In this document: positions 1 to 4,625 of the stretch, in pieces
Layout of the letters: each line of letters begins with the position of its first letter
Position numbering within the stretch: the first letter of the stretch is position 1
Virus record (IMG/VR): IMGVR_UViG_3300020717_000018
Span: 1 to 35,184 of that record
Direction: 5' to 3' (one strand)
Length of the DNA stretch: 35,184 nucleotides
Origin: a virus
Notes under the pieces: model-generated
What the model saw: only the letters and a program-made list of their open reading frames with translations
The model's database searches: none
Told to the model about the DNA's origin: nothing
Translations under genes and position numbers: made by a program

Positions 1-389
1 CCCCAGGGCTCCCCAGGGCCGCGCAGGGCTCCCCAGGGCTCCCCAGGGCTCCCCAGGGCTCCCCAGGGCTCCCCAGGGCTCCCCAGGGCCGCGCAGGGCT
101 CCCCAGGGCCGCGCAGGGCTCCCCAGGGCTCCCCAGGGCTCCCCAGGGCTCCCCAGGGCCGCGCAGGGCTCCCCAGGGCTCCCCAGGGCCGCGCAGGGCT
201 CCCCAGGGGGCCGCAGGGCTCCCCAGGGCTCCCCAGGGGGCCGCAGGGCTCCCCAGGGCTCCCCAGGGCTCCCCAGGGCTCCCCAGGGGGCCGCAGGGCG
301 CGTAGGGGGCCGCAGGGCTCCCCAGGGCTCCCCAGGGCTCCCCAGGGCTCCCCAGGGGGCCGCAGGGCTCCCCAGGGCTCCCCAGGGCT
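1..389. repeat. 10-bp tandem repeat array, about 39 units, cut by the window edge
   Basis: The main unit is CCCCAGGGCT. Two paired variants are interspersed: CCCCAGGGCC followed by GCGCAGGGCT, and CCCCAGGGGG followed by CCGCAGGGCT. The 10-bp phase is kept throughout except for one 9-bp unit at 301-309. Because 10 is not a multiple of three, every reading frame gives a repeating 10-residue peptide, and no frame on the minus strand meets a stop. Both strands carry regularly spaced runs of three to four G, so quadruplex or slipped-strand structures are possible. The array is downstream of the minus-strand genes and runs off the left edge, so its true length is unknown. It could be a replication or packaging landmark, a slippage-expanded locus, or an assembly break point; the sequence alone does not decide. 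Confidence 0.95.
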
Positions 390-399
390 CCCCGTGCGA

Positions 400-498
400 T
401 CATCCCGCCGCGATTGCCGCGATTGCCGTGATTAACGCGACCGCAGCAAACACGTGGATTGCCGCCATGCCGATTGCGGCCGCCCTATCGCGCCACAT
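400..498 (-). CDS. 32-residue single-span membrane micropeptide
   Basis: An ATG at 498 is preceded on the minus strand by AGGGAGG at a spacing of 6 nt, one of the best ribosome sites in this cluster. The reading frame runs 32 codons to TGA at 400-402. It overlaps the 3' end of the upstream gene (485-883) by 14 bases, which suggests translational coupling. After a short polar start (MWRDRA) almost the whole peptide is hydrophobic, Ala- and Ile-rich (AAIHVFAAVALITAIAAIAA), enough for one transmembrane helix. No family is recognised. Small membrane peptides in phages can be holin-like, superinfection or host-takeover factors, but nothing here selects among these. It ends about 10 bases before the 10-bp repeat array. 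Existence is inferred from ribosome site, overlap and composition. Confidence 0.55.
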   Translation of the reverse strand: MWRDRAAAIGMAAIHVFAAVALITAIAAIAAG

Positions 499-883
499 GA
501 TACGCCTCCCTGAACAATTTAACCGCCGTGGCGTCCTGGTCCGTGGTCAGTGTCAACCATCGGCTGGGCGGGGAGCCGGGCCTGATTTCAGTGGCGCTAC
601 AATCCGCTAGATACCAGCCGCTTGCGCGGCGGTGCAGTTTCACCCATGTTGCCTTGGCGGAATATTTATAAGAGCTCGGCAGCGCGCTGCCGCTTGTCGC
701 TGCGTAGGAGGCTCCGGCGCGTCGCGTTTTAGCAATGCCGAGATTGCCGAGCTGAGCTTCAGCGGCCTCGGCTAGATCGTAAATCTGCGCTGCGATCGTG
801 TAGCAATGTGTTGTTGCGCGACCATTAGCGCGGTTCAGCATATCCTGCACCAGATTGACGTTATCGTTTGTGAGCTTGATCAT
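485..883 (-). CDS. hypothetical phage protein, 132 residues
   Basis: I place the start at the ATG at 883 (MIKLTNDNVNLVQDM) rather than a more upstream in-frame codon, because GGGAGG lies 7 bases before it and the upstream gene stops two bases away (TAACATG). The N-terminal third looks helical; the C-terminal half contains aromatic and Thr/Ser-rich stretches and a WYLADCSATEI segment that could be beta. No known domain or catalytic motif is visible. It is part of the compact minus-strand series and its 3' end overlaps the membrane micropeptide gene. Function unknown; probably an early or accessory phage protein. Confidence 0.7.
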   Translation of the reverse strand: MIKLTNDNVNLVQDMLNRANGRATTHCYTIAAQIYDLAEAAEAQLGNLGIAKTRRAGASYAATSGSALPSSYKYSAKATWVKLHRRASGWYLADCSATEIRPGSPPSRWLTLTTDQDATAVKLFREAYHVAR

Positions 884-884
884 G

Positions 885-1076
885 TTACACCTCCCATGGA
901 AAACGCGTTGCAGCATATGCGGCCGCCTGTCGCGCCTTGGCGCGGTCTAACGCCCGCCGCGCCTTGGCGATTGCGTCGGTATCGCCCGACTGCGTTGCGT
1001 CACGCAGTGCATGCGCGGCCCGGCTTGCGGCCGCAACAGCGCGAGCGCTGCGTTGCGTGGCCTGGATGATGTTCAC
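885..1076 (-). CDS. small Ala/Arg-rich helical protein, 63 residues
   Basis: The start is taken as GTG at 1076, nine bases after AGGAG on the minus strand; a TTG further upstream would sit directly on the ribosome site. The product (MNIIQATQRSARAVAAASRA...) is rich in Ala and Arg and looks like one or two amphipathic helices, with many Ala residues at heptad-like spacing in the middle. It is strongly basic. The upstream gene stops one base before this start and the next gene starts one base after this stop, so the three genes form a coupled unit. No family recognised; a small nucleic-acid-binding or helical-bundle protein is possible but unproven. Confidence 0.65.
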   Translation of the reverse strand: MNIIQATQRSARAVAAASRAAHALRDATQSGDTDAIAKARRALDRAKARQAAAYAATRFPWEV

Positions 1077-1077
1077 G

Positions 1078-1812
1078 TTACGCAACTCCTAGGTATTTGG
1101 CGCCATTGCCATGTTTGACGATTGCGATGGATTTGGCTTTGACCTGGCTGCCACCGCAGAGCCCGCAATCGAGGCATTGGACACCGCGGATTGCAGGGCA
1201 TTCAATCTCATGTCCCTGCACAATATCGGCAGCATTCGCGACAATGCGGAAAGTGCGCCAGCCTTTAGCCCATGCCTCCTCGGCCGCCTGTTTGCTCTCG
1301 ACGGACGCCATATATCGCTCAGGCTCAAACCGAGCGCCGGGCCGGCCGGCTTGGTGGCTGTATGCAGTGTGGCCAGCCGCGTCACGGATCAGCGCTGATG
1401 TGATCCACGCAGGCAAAGCAGCGCCGTCGCCGTATGCTCCAACGCGGACCATCCGGCCGGCGCCGACAGCCGCAATCGCGTCGACCGTCCGAGCCATGGG
1501 ATAAATGCCTCGCTTGAATGCTTTATAAATACCGAGCGGGGCTTGTGCGAGCACAACGTAGCAAGGACGTTGTGCAGCCTGGCCATGATCTAGATCCGTC
1601 GGATTACCGCGGTGTGGACATGTGCCACATACCGACTCATCCGCGCCAATTCGCGATGCTGTGACAGGGTCAACGTCACTGCGCATGATCCAGAGCTGCG
1701 CCATCGCGCCTGTTTTGGAGTTGCGGCTGGATGTTGTGACGATTGCGACGATCGGGCTGCCGTCTAGCATGCTCGGCCCGTTGTATACGAGGTAGCCTGT
1801 TGGTTTTGACAC
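1078..1812 (-). CDS. Cys-rich early phage protein (DUF7227-like), 244 residues
   Basis: The start is GTG at 1812, preceded by GGGGATTATCCC. The protein begins SKPTGYLVYNGPSMLDGSPIV and continues with NSKTGAMAQLWIMRSDVDP, then a CGTCPHRG motif near residue 106, then a CYVVL segment. This order (GPS...DG.PIV, KTG, RSD, CxxCPHR, CY) matches from memory a family common in phages and listed as a domain of unknown function; I name DUF7227 as a likely label only. A second cysteine cluster, CLDCGLCGG, is near the C-terminus and could bind zinc or an iron-sulfur cluster. It lies directly upstream of the 63-residue gene with a one-base gap. No enzymatic function can be assigned. Confidence 0.75.
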   Translation of the reverse strand: MSKPTGYLVYNGPSMLDGSPIVAIVTTSSRNSKTGAMAQLWIMRSDVDPVTASRIGADESVCGTCPHRGNPTDLDHGQAAQRPCYVVLAQAPLGIYKAFKRGIYPMARTVDAIAAVGAGRMVRVGAYGDGAALPAWITSALIRDAAGHTAYSHQAGRPGARFEPERYMASVESKQAAEEAWAKGWRTFRIVANAADIVQGHEIECPAIRGVQCLDCGLCGGSQVKAKSIAIVKHGNGAKYLGVA

Positions 1813-1832
1813 GGGATAATCCCCTATGTTGT

Positions 1833-1850
1833 GGGGGGCCGAAGCCCCCC
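1833..1850 (-). promoter_or_regulatory. intergenic UUCG-tetraloop hairpin, copy 1
   Basis: On the minus-strand transcript the sequence is GGGGGGCTTCGGCCCCCC: a perfect 7-bp stem closed by C(UUCG)G, the unusually stable RNA tetraloop. It lies between the stop of the 90-residue gene and the GTG start at 1812. No U-run follows, so it is not a classical intrinsic terminator. Stabilising or processing the polycistronic RNA, or modulating the next ribosome site, are more likely roles. On the opposite strand the loop would read CGAA, which fits use in the minus direction. Confidence 0.7.
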
Positions 1851-1856
1851 GGTTGA

Positions 1857-2129
1857 TTAAGCGGAAGGTTCGCAGGCAAAATACCCGCGCCCGTGGTTCC
1901 TCCCACCACACGAACATTCACACTTCATAATTTTGCCTGTCGCGTTGAGGCACCGAGCGTCGCATTTATGATTCGAGGCGCCGGCTTTGCGTTCGATAAC
2001 GCGTTCGGCAGTGACGCGGTTGCCGTTGTTGTCAATGCCGGAAAAGTGTCGCGCTGCAGAGGACCAATGACCGTCGTGCCTGATGGCGGTCAATTGGGTT
2101 GCACCGCGGAAGTAGAGCAGATTGGCCAT
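1857..2129 (-). CDS. small protein with C-terminal Cys/His cluster, 90 residues
   Basis: The product starts MANLLYFRGATQLTAI (ATG at 2129; an ATG four codons earlier is possible) and ends with a dense cysteine region: CDARC, then about ten residues, then KCECSCGGRNHG. This C..RC...CxCSCGG.NHG pattern is one I recognise as recurring at the end of small phage and plasmid proteins, probably a metal-binding knuckle. The N-terminal part looks like a small beta domain. Identical UUCG hairpins lie both upstream and downstream of this gene. No experimentally known function can be given; a zinc-binding accessory protein is the best description. Confidence 0.7.
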   Translation of the reverse strand: MANLLYFRGATQLTAIRHDGHWSSAARHFSGIDNNGNRVTAERVIERKAGASNHKCDARCLNATGKIMKCECSCGGRNHGRGYFACEPSA

Positions 2130-2150
2130 GTCGTGTTCCATTCGATGGTA

Positions 2151-2168
2151 GGGGGGCCGAAGCCCCCC
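2151..2168 (-). promoter_or_regulatory. intergenic UUCG-tetraloop hairpin, copy 2
   Basis: This is the same 18-base element as at 1833-1850, with identical stem and C(UUCG)G loop on the minus-strand RNA. It is located between the stop of the 69-residue gene (2178) and the start of the Cys/His gene. Again no U-tract follows. Perfect conservation of two copies about 300 bp apart implies either selection on the element or a recent duplication. Confidence 0.7.
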
Positions 2169-2177
2169 TGTCTGTTG

Positions 2178-2387
2178 TCAGAAGCCAGTAGGCAATTTAA
2201 CAGCGCATCCAGCCGGGATAGTCACTGCCGGAGGCAAACGCATCACGTATCCTGTCGCGGCTACAGCTTTCGCCCAACCTACAAGATCCGGCAAATGTTG
2301 ATTGGACATAACCTCGACGCCGTCGAGCAGCGCGATGTAGACAACGCCCACGCGATGCCGTGCCCGGCGCGAAGAGAAAGTGATCAT
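2178..2387 (-). CDS. hypothetical protein, 69 residues
   Basis: The start ATG at 2387 (MITFSSRRARHRVGVVY) has AGAGGA at suitable spacing, within the duplicated leader described at 2394-2412. Upstream in-frame codons would extend into the preceding gene without a ribosome site. The peptide has a basic N-terminus followed by alternating hydrophobic and polar residues typical of a small beta or alpha-beta fold; no motif is recognised. It sits between two unknown minus-strand genes and is probably co-transcribed with them. Confidence 0.6.
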   Translation of the reverse strand: MITFSSRRARHRVGVVYIALLDGVEVMSNQHLPDLVGWAKAVAATGYVMRLPPAVTIPAGCAVKLPTGF

Positions 2388-2393
2388 TGTTAA

Positions 2394-2412
2394 TGTCCTC
2401 TGTTCCGTTGTT
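2394..2412 (-). repeat. duplicated 19-bp leader containing a ribosome site, copy 1
   Basis: The plus-strand sequence TGTCCTCTGTTCCGTTGTT is found here and again at 2633-2651. On the minus strand each copy supplies AGAGGACA, the Shine-Dalgarno site for the gene that follows (starts at 2387 and 2625). The repeat abuts the stop of the 70-residue gene. Confidence 0.8.
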
Positions 2413-2625
2413 TTAGAGGTCGCCGTACAGCTGGCCATCTTCGCCGAGCCATACGCAATAATCACCAAACGCAGCGCCATACGGGCTCATGACTGGCACC
2501 AGAACTACAGTCACTCCGTCCTCGTCATGCCACCGGGCCGGGCCGGTTGTGTGGCCATCATAGCCCCAGCTAGAGAGCATGGATTGCGCGTAGTCCGTTG
2601 CGGTGGCCTCGGTCAGGTGCGCCAT
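2413..2625 (-). CDS. hypothetical protein, 70 residues
   Basis: ATG at 2625 is preceded by AGAGGA in the second copy of the duplicated leader. The product (MAHLTEATATDYAQSMLSSWGYDG...) is acidic and aromatic, with several Trp, Tyr and Gly residues and a VTVVLVPVM strand. The C-terminal FGDYCVWLGEDGQLYGDL reads like a beta hairpin. No family recognised. Its shared leader with the next gene suggests coordinated translation in the same early operon. Confidence 0.65.
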   Translation of the reverse strand: MAHLTEATATDYAQSMLSSWGYDGHTTGPARWHDEDGVTVVLVPVMSPYGAAFGDYCVWLGEDGQLYGDL

Positions 2626-2632
2626 GGCGTGT

Positions 2633-2651
2633 TGTCCTCTGTTCCGTTGTT
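2633..2651 (-). repeat. duplicated 19-bp leader containing a ribosome site, copy 2
   Basis: Perfect second copy of the element at 2394-2412. On the minus strand it provides AGAGGACA upstream of the ATG at 2625. Confidence 0.8.
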
Positions 2652-2657
2652 CGTGGG

Positions 2658-2689
2658 ATCATAGGACCATACAAAAATAACACTGTCAA
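2658..2689 (-). promoter_or_regulatory. candidate minus-strand promoter
   Basis: On the minus strand a perfect TTGACA (2689-2684) overlaps the end of the HTH gene and is followed by an A/T-rich stretch unlike its surroundings. The best -10 match, TATGAT (2663-2658), is 20 bp away, longer than the usual 17. A 17-bp spacing gives only TCCTAT. The promoter would drive the genes from 2625 leftward. The long spacer makes it either activator-dependent or a wrong -10 choice. Confidence 0.35.
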
Positions 2690-3168
2690 CTCTTTATTTT
2701 CCGCGGTCTAGATCGCCACCCATCGCGCTCCTCTATTCGCATGATCCGCAGATTATACCTAGCATTTTTCGTTGCGGTTGCGTCTCGATCGTCGGCATAT
2801 CTGTCTAGCTCTGCGGCGAGGTGCATCGCCGTGGAGGCCCGCGATTTAAGCAGGGCAGACATGCGTCGGGCTGCGGGGGCGGACAATCCGTCTGATCCTT
2901 TCTTGAGCCACCGGTATATAGTGTCACGTTTGAGCCCGAGGGCTGCAGCAGCAGCCACGCCATATCCTGGATACTCGCCCAGGCGCCACGGCCAGAGGCA
3001 CCCAATCGCCGCGGACCACAGGCCAGCGCCGTCGGCGCTCTCGTCATACGTTAAGGCTGTCGGGATAGCTCTCCGCCGTGCCAGCCGCTTGGCGCGCCTC
3101 TGGGCACGCAACGCCTCGGCCGATCCAGGCGATCCAGTCGCCCCATTCGCATCCATAATTCCACTCAT
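2686..3168 (-). CDS. HTH DNA-binding protein, putative regulator, 160 residues
   Basis: The ATG at 3168 has GGAGAG eight bases upstream. The N-terminal 40 residues are basic (AQRRAKRLARRRA). Around residues 68-95 is a helix-turn-helix pattern, GVAAAAALGLKRDTIYRWLK, followed by a Ser/Arg-rich helix and a C-terminal tail rich in basic residues (RPRKIKS). It is the first gene leftward from the repeat-rich control region, as expected for a phage regulator acting on that region. It could also be a replication initiator or other DNA-binding protein. The HTH is visible in the sequence; the regulatory role is inferred from position. Confidence 0.6.
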   Translation of the reverse strand: MSGIMDANGATGSPGSAEALRAQRRAKRLARRRAIPTALTYDESADGAGLWSAAIGCLWPWRLGEYPGYGVAAAAALGLKRDTIYRWLKKGSDGLSAPAARRMSALLKSRASTAMHLAAELDRYADDRDATATKNARYNLRIMRIEERDGWRSRPRKIKS

Positions 3169-3180
3169 AATTATAGCTCT

Positions 3181-3294
3181 CCATCGCTACCTGGCGATCC
3201 ATCCGCGTCCATCGCCTCGATCGTCCATCGCGTCCATCGCCTCGATCGTCCATCGCGTCCATCGCCTCGATCGTCCATCGCTACCTGGCGATCA
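3181..3294. repeat. nested direct repeats in the divergent control region
   Basis: Three perfect, contiguous 25-bp units occupy 3206-3280; each contains CGTCCATCGCC and CTCGATCGTCCATCG. They are bracketed by two identical 19-bp sequences, CCATCGCTACCTGGCGATC, at 3181-3199 and 3276-3294, the second overlapping the last unit. The block lies between the first minus-strand gene and the first plus-strand gene, in a stretch with many GATC sites. Such iteron-like arrays serve as operators or replication origins; which one applies here is not shown by the sequence. Confidence 0.9.
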
Positions 3295-3348
3295 TATGCG
3301 ATGCCGATCATCAGCCTAGCATACCATATGCGGCGCCTATCATATGCG
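3294..3348. repeat. three copies of CATATGCG, possible protein-binding sites
   Basis: CATATGCG occurs at 3294-3301, 3325-3332 and 3341-3348, two copies preceded by AT and one by AC. They lie between the 25-bp repeats and the minus-strand TATAAT. Spacings of 31 and 16 bp place them roughly three and one and a half helical turns apart. They could be operator half-sites for the HTH protein encoded next door. Confidence 0.5.
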
Positions 3349-3354
3349 GTGCTC

Positions 3355-3360
3355 ATTATA
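3355..3360 (-). promoter_or_regulatory. candidate -10 box of the leftward promoter
   Basis: A perfect TATAAT is present on the minus strand. No good -35 is found at 16-18 bp upstream (the bases there are GATCGA or CGATCG), so the promoter would need an activator or a phage-modified polymerase. It is followed in the minus direction by the CATATGCG sites and the 25-bp repeats before the HTH gene starts, leaving a leader of roughly 180 bases. The rest of 3361-3512 contains GATC-rich sequence and no supportable gene. Confidence 0.35.
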
Positions 3361-3512
3361 ACGCGTCCGGTTCGGATCGATCGACGATCATTCCGGGTCC
3401 GATCGATGCCGATCCGGAACGATCCGGAAACGCATCGGGACGCGGAGTCCATGATTCTTGGGACACACACCCCCGCGCCCCCCATAAAAATAAACGATTC
3501 TCACTGTTACGC

Positions 3513-3541
3513 TTGACCCCGGACGTTTTCTCTGTGATTAT
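3513..3541 (+). promoter_or_regulatory. sigma70-type promoter for the rightward late genes
   Basis: TTGACC (5 of 6 matches) and GATTAT (4 of 6) are separated by exactly 17 bp. Transcription would start near 3548, about 20 bases before the first plus-strand gene at 3568. This is the only convincing plus-strand promoter in the divergent region and would serve the long run of closely packed structural genes. Confidence 0.6.
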
Positions 3542-3567
3542 GGCCCACCAGCAAAGGCTCCTCACCA

Positions 3568-3786
3568 ATGCCCCCCACCATGACCAAAGTCTTCAGCAGC
3601 CACATAAATTCAGTGGGTTACGACGCAGACGCCAGGGCGCTGCATGTGACCTATAATTCCGGCAAAACCGCTATTTATGGCGGTGTTCCGCCCGATGTGG
3701 CTGAACGCGTGACGAACGCCCCGTCGATCGGCCAAGCTCTGCACAAGCACATCCGCGGTAAATTCGACCACGAGTACGGCGGATGA
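3568..3786 (+). CDS. KTSC-domain protein, 72 residues
   Basis: The sequence SSHINSVGYDADARALHVTYNSGKTAIYGGVPPDVAERVTN... shows the KTSC pattern: S..I..VGYD, a strand with L.V.Y..G, Y..VP..V, then A.S.G.A....IR..F. KTSC domains are small, found in phages and bacteria, and linked by family name to lysyl-tRNA synthetase C-termini; their biochemical role is unclear. The ATG at 3568 follows AAAGG; a second ATG four codons in is also possible. It is the first gene after the rightward promoter and its stop overlaps the next start as ATGA. Confidence 0.75.
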   Translation: MPPTMTKVFSSHINSVGYDADARALHVTYNSGKTAIYGGVPPDVAERVTNAPSIGQALHKHIRGKFDHEYGG

Positions 3787-4022
3787 CCCTACGTCGCCGG
3801 GGGTTCCTCACGGGCCTGACAGCGGCATTCGCAGCTCCCGCTGTGATCAAAACCGCGGGCCTCTTGATGCCCGTAAAAACCCCGCTAATTATGCGGGCCC
3901 CGCCGGAATTATACGCGATGTTGACGCAGACTACGCGTGAGGCGGTCATACCCAGGATCTACTTGGACATGTACCGCCAAGACACGGCCTTCCAACGTCT
4001 GCTATCGGAATTCAGGGTATGA
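3783..4022 (+). CDS. small protein with Tat-like signal sequence, 79 residues
   Basis: The N-terminus MTLRRRGFLTGLTAAFAAPAV has the twin-arginine pattern RRxFLxG followed by a hydrophobic stretch, then KTAGLLMPVK. In phages this Tat-like start appears in small conserved proteins near the terminase, so it may act as a membrane or signal-like segment rather than for true export. The rest is polar with YRQDTAFQRLLSEFRV at the end. Start and stop both overlap neighbours as ATGA, so it is translationally coupled on both sides. Function unknown. Confidence 0.7.
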   Translation: MTLRRRGFLTGLTAAFAAPAVIKTAGLLMPVKTPLIMRAPPELYAMLTQTTREAVIPRIYLDMYRQDTAFQRLLSEFRV

Positions 4023-4090
4023 ACCCCCGGGCCCGCGCCGACCTTGAGGCTTACGACGCGACGGCCATGTCGAACGCGAGGGATCGATGA
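4019..4090 (+). CDS. 23-residue coupled micro-ORF
   Basis: An ATG at 4019 overlaps the upstream stop as ATGA, and its own TGA (4088-4090) overlaps the next ATG (4087) as ATGA. The peptide is MNPRARADLEAYDATAMSNA followed by RDR. The exact fit between two flanking genes that use the same four-base overlap is the main evidence. It fills a gap that would otherwise be the only break in this tightly coupled series. Too short for homology assessment by eye. It may simply carry ribosomes across the gap to keep downstream translation coupled. Confidence 0.5.
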   Translation: MNPRARADLEAYDATAMSNARDR

Positions 4091-4386
4091 TCTATTCAGA
4101 GGAAGACCTAAGGCGTTTCGTCAGGAGGGCGACGAATGAGCTGGGCGGTAACCGCCCGGATTGGATTTGCGTCCCCAAAGAAACCCTGGAACTGGAGCCG
4201 GACGTGTTCTCCCTGCCGTTGAGGGAAGGCCCGCTTGGCGTTGGGTTCCTGATCGAGCCGAAATTATACACTGTCGCCCAACTCAACGGCTGGGATACAA
4301 CACCAAGACCCGCGCCGAAGAAAAACATCACGTACCGGTTCGCGGAAACCGGGGGCCTGGTGTACACAGTGGAGAAGACCCAATGA
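4087..4386 (+). CDS. hypothetical pre-terminase protein, 99 residues
   Basis: MIYSEEDLRRFVRRATNELG begins with an acidic/basic helix; the middle has a Pro/Leu-rich stretch (LPLREGPLGVGFLIEPKLYT) and the end NITYRFAETGGLVYTVEKTQ is beta-like. No family is recognised. It starts and ends in ATGA overlaps and precedes the terminase by one gene. It could be considered for the missing small terminase subunit by location only; no DNA-binding motif is visible. Confidence 0.7.
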   Translation: MIYSEEDLRRFVRRATNELGGNRPDWICVPKETLELEPDVFSLPLREGPLGVGFLIEPKLYTVAQLNGWDTTPRPAPKKNITYRFAETGGLVYTVEKTQ

Positions 4387-4625
4387 CCCCCAACGAAGCC
4401 GCTGAACTGTTCCGGGCTATGGCCGACCGGCTGGAGCGGAACGCGTCGACTGAGTTCGGTGGCGCCTTCCTGATCATCCCACCGGAAGATGGCAGCCCAC
4501 TGGACGGCGCTTTTGTGACCACCACGCCCAACGCCGCGGTGTTCTGGTCGTCCGTCCAAGGACAGACCGAGGTCGCCGTGCAGCGCTTGACCGCCCCGCA
4601 GCCAGGCCGAGGCTATGGACGGTAA
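4383..4625 (+). CDS. conserved small protein upstream of terminase, 80 residues
   Basis: The true start is the ATG at 4383 (ATGA overlap with the previous stop); the open frame extends upstream but without support. MTPNEAAELFRAMADRLERN is an amphipathic helix, followed by FGGAFLIIPPEDGSPLDG and NAAVFWSSVQGQTEVAVQ. The order (helix, FGG.F.I.PP, FW...) matches from memory a small family commonly next to phage terminase genes. It overlaps the terminase start by 11 bases. Role unknown. Confidence 0.75.
   Translation: MTPNEAAELFRAMADRLERNASTEFGGAFLIIPPEDGSPLDGAFVTTTPNAAVFWSSVQGQTEVAVQRLTAPQPGRGYGR

Noticed and set aside
1-389. CRISPR array
   Set aside because: Units are only 10 bp with no unique spacers and no cas genes are present.
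428-610. Plus-strand 60-codon frame at the left end
   Set aside because: Overlaps the supported minus-strand genes at 400-883 and has no ribosome site.
1833-2168. UUCG hairpins as classical Rho-independent terminators
   Set aside because: No U-run follows either hairpin on the minus-strand RNA and each sits just upstream of a gene start.
3171-3485. Minus-strand frames through the 25-bp repeats
   Set aside because: Low-complexity reading of a noncoding repeat block; no ribosome site and they overlap the HTH gene start.
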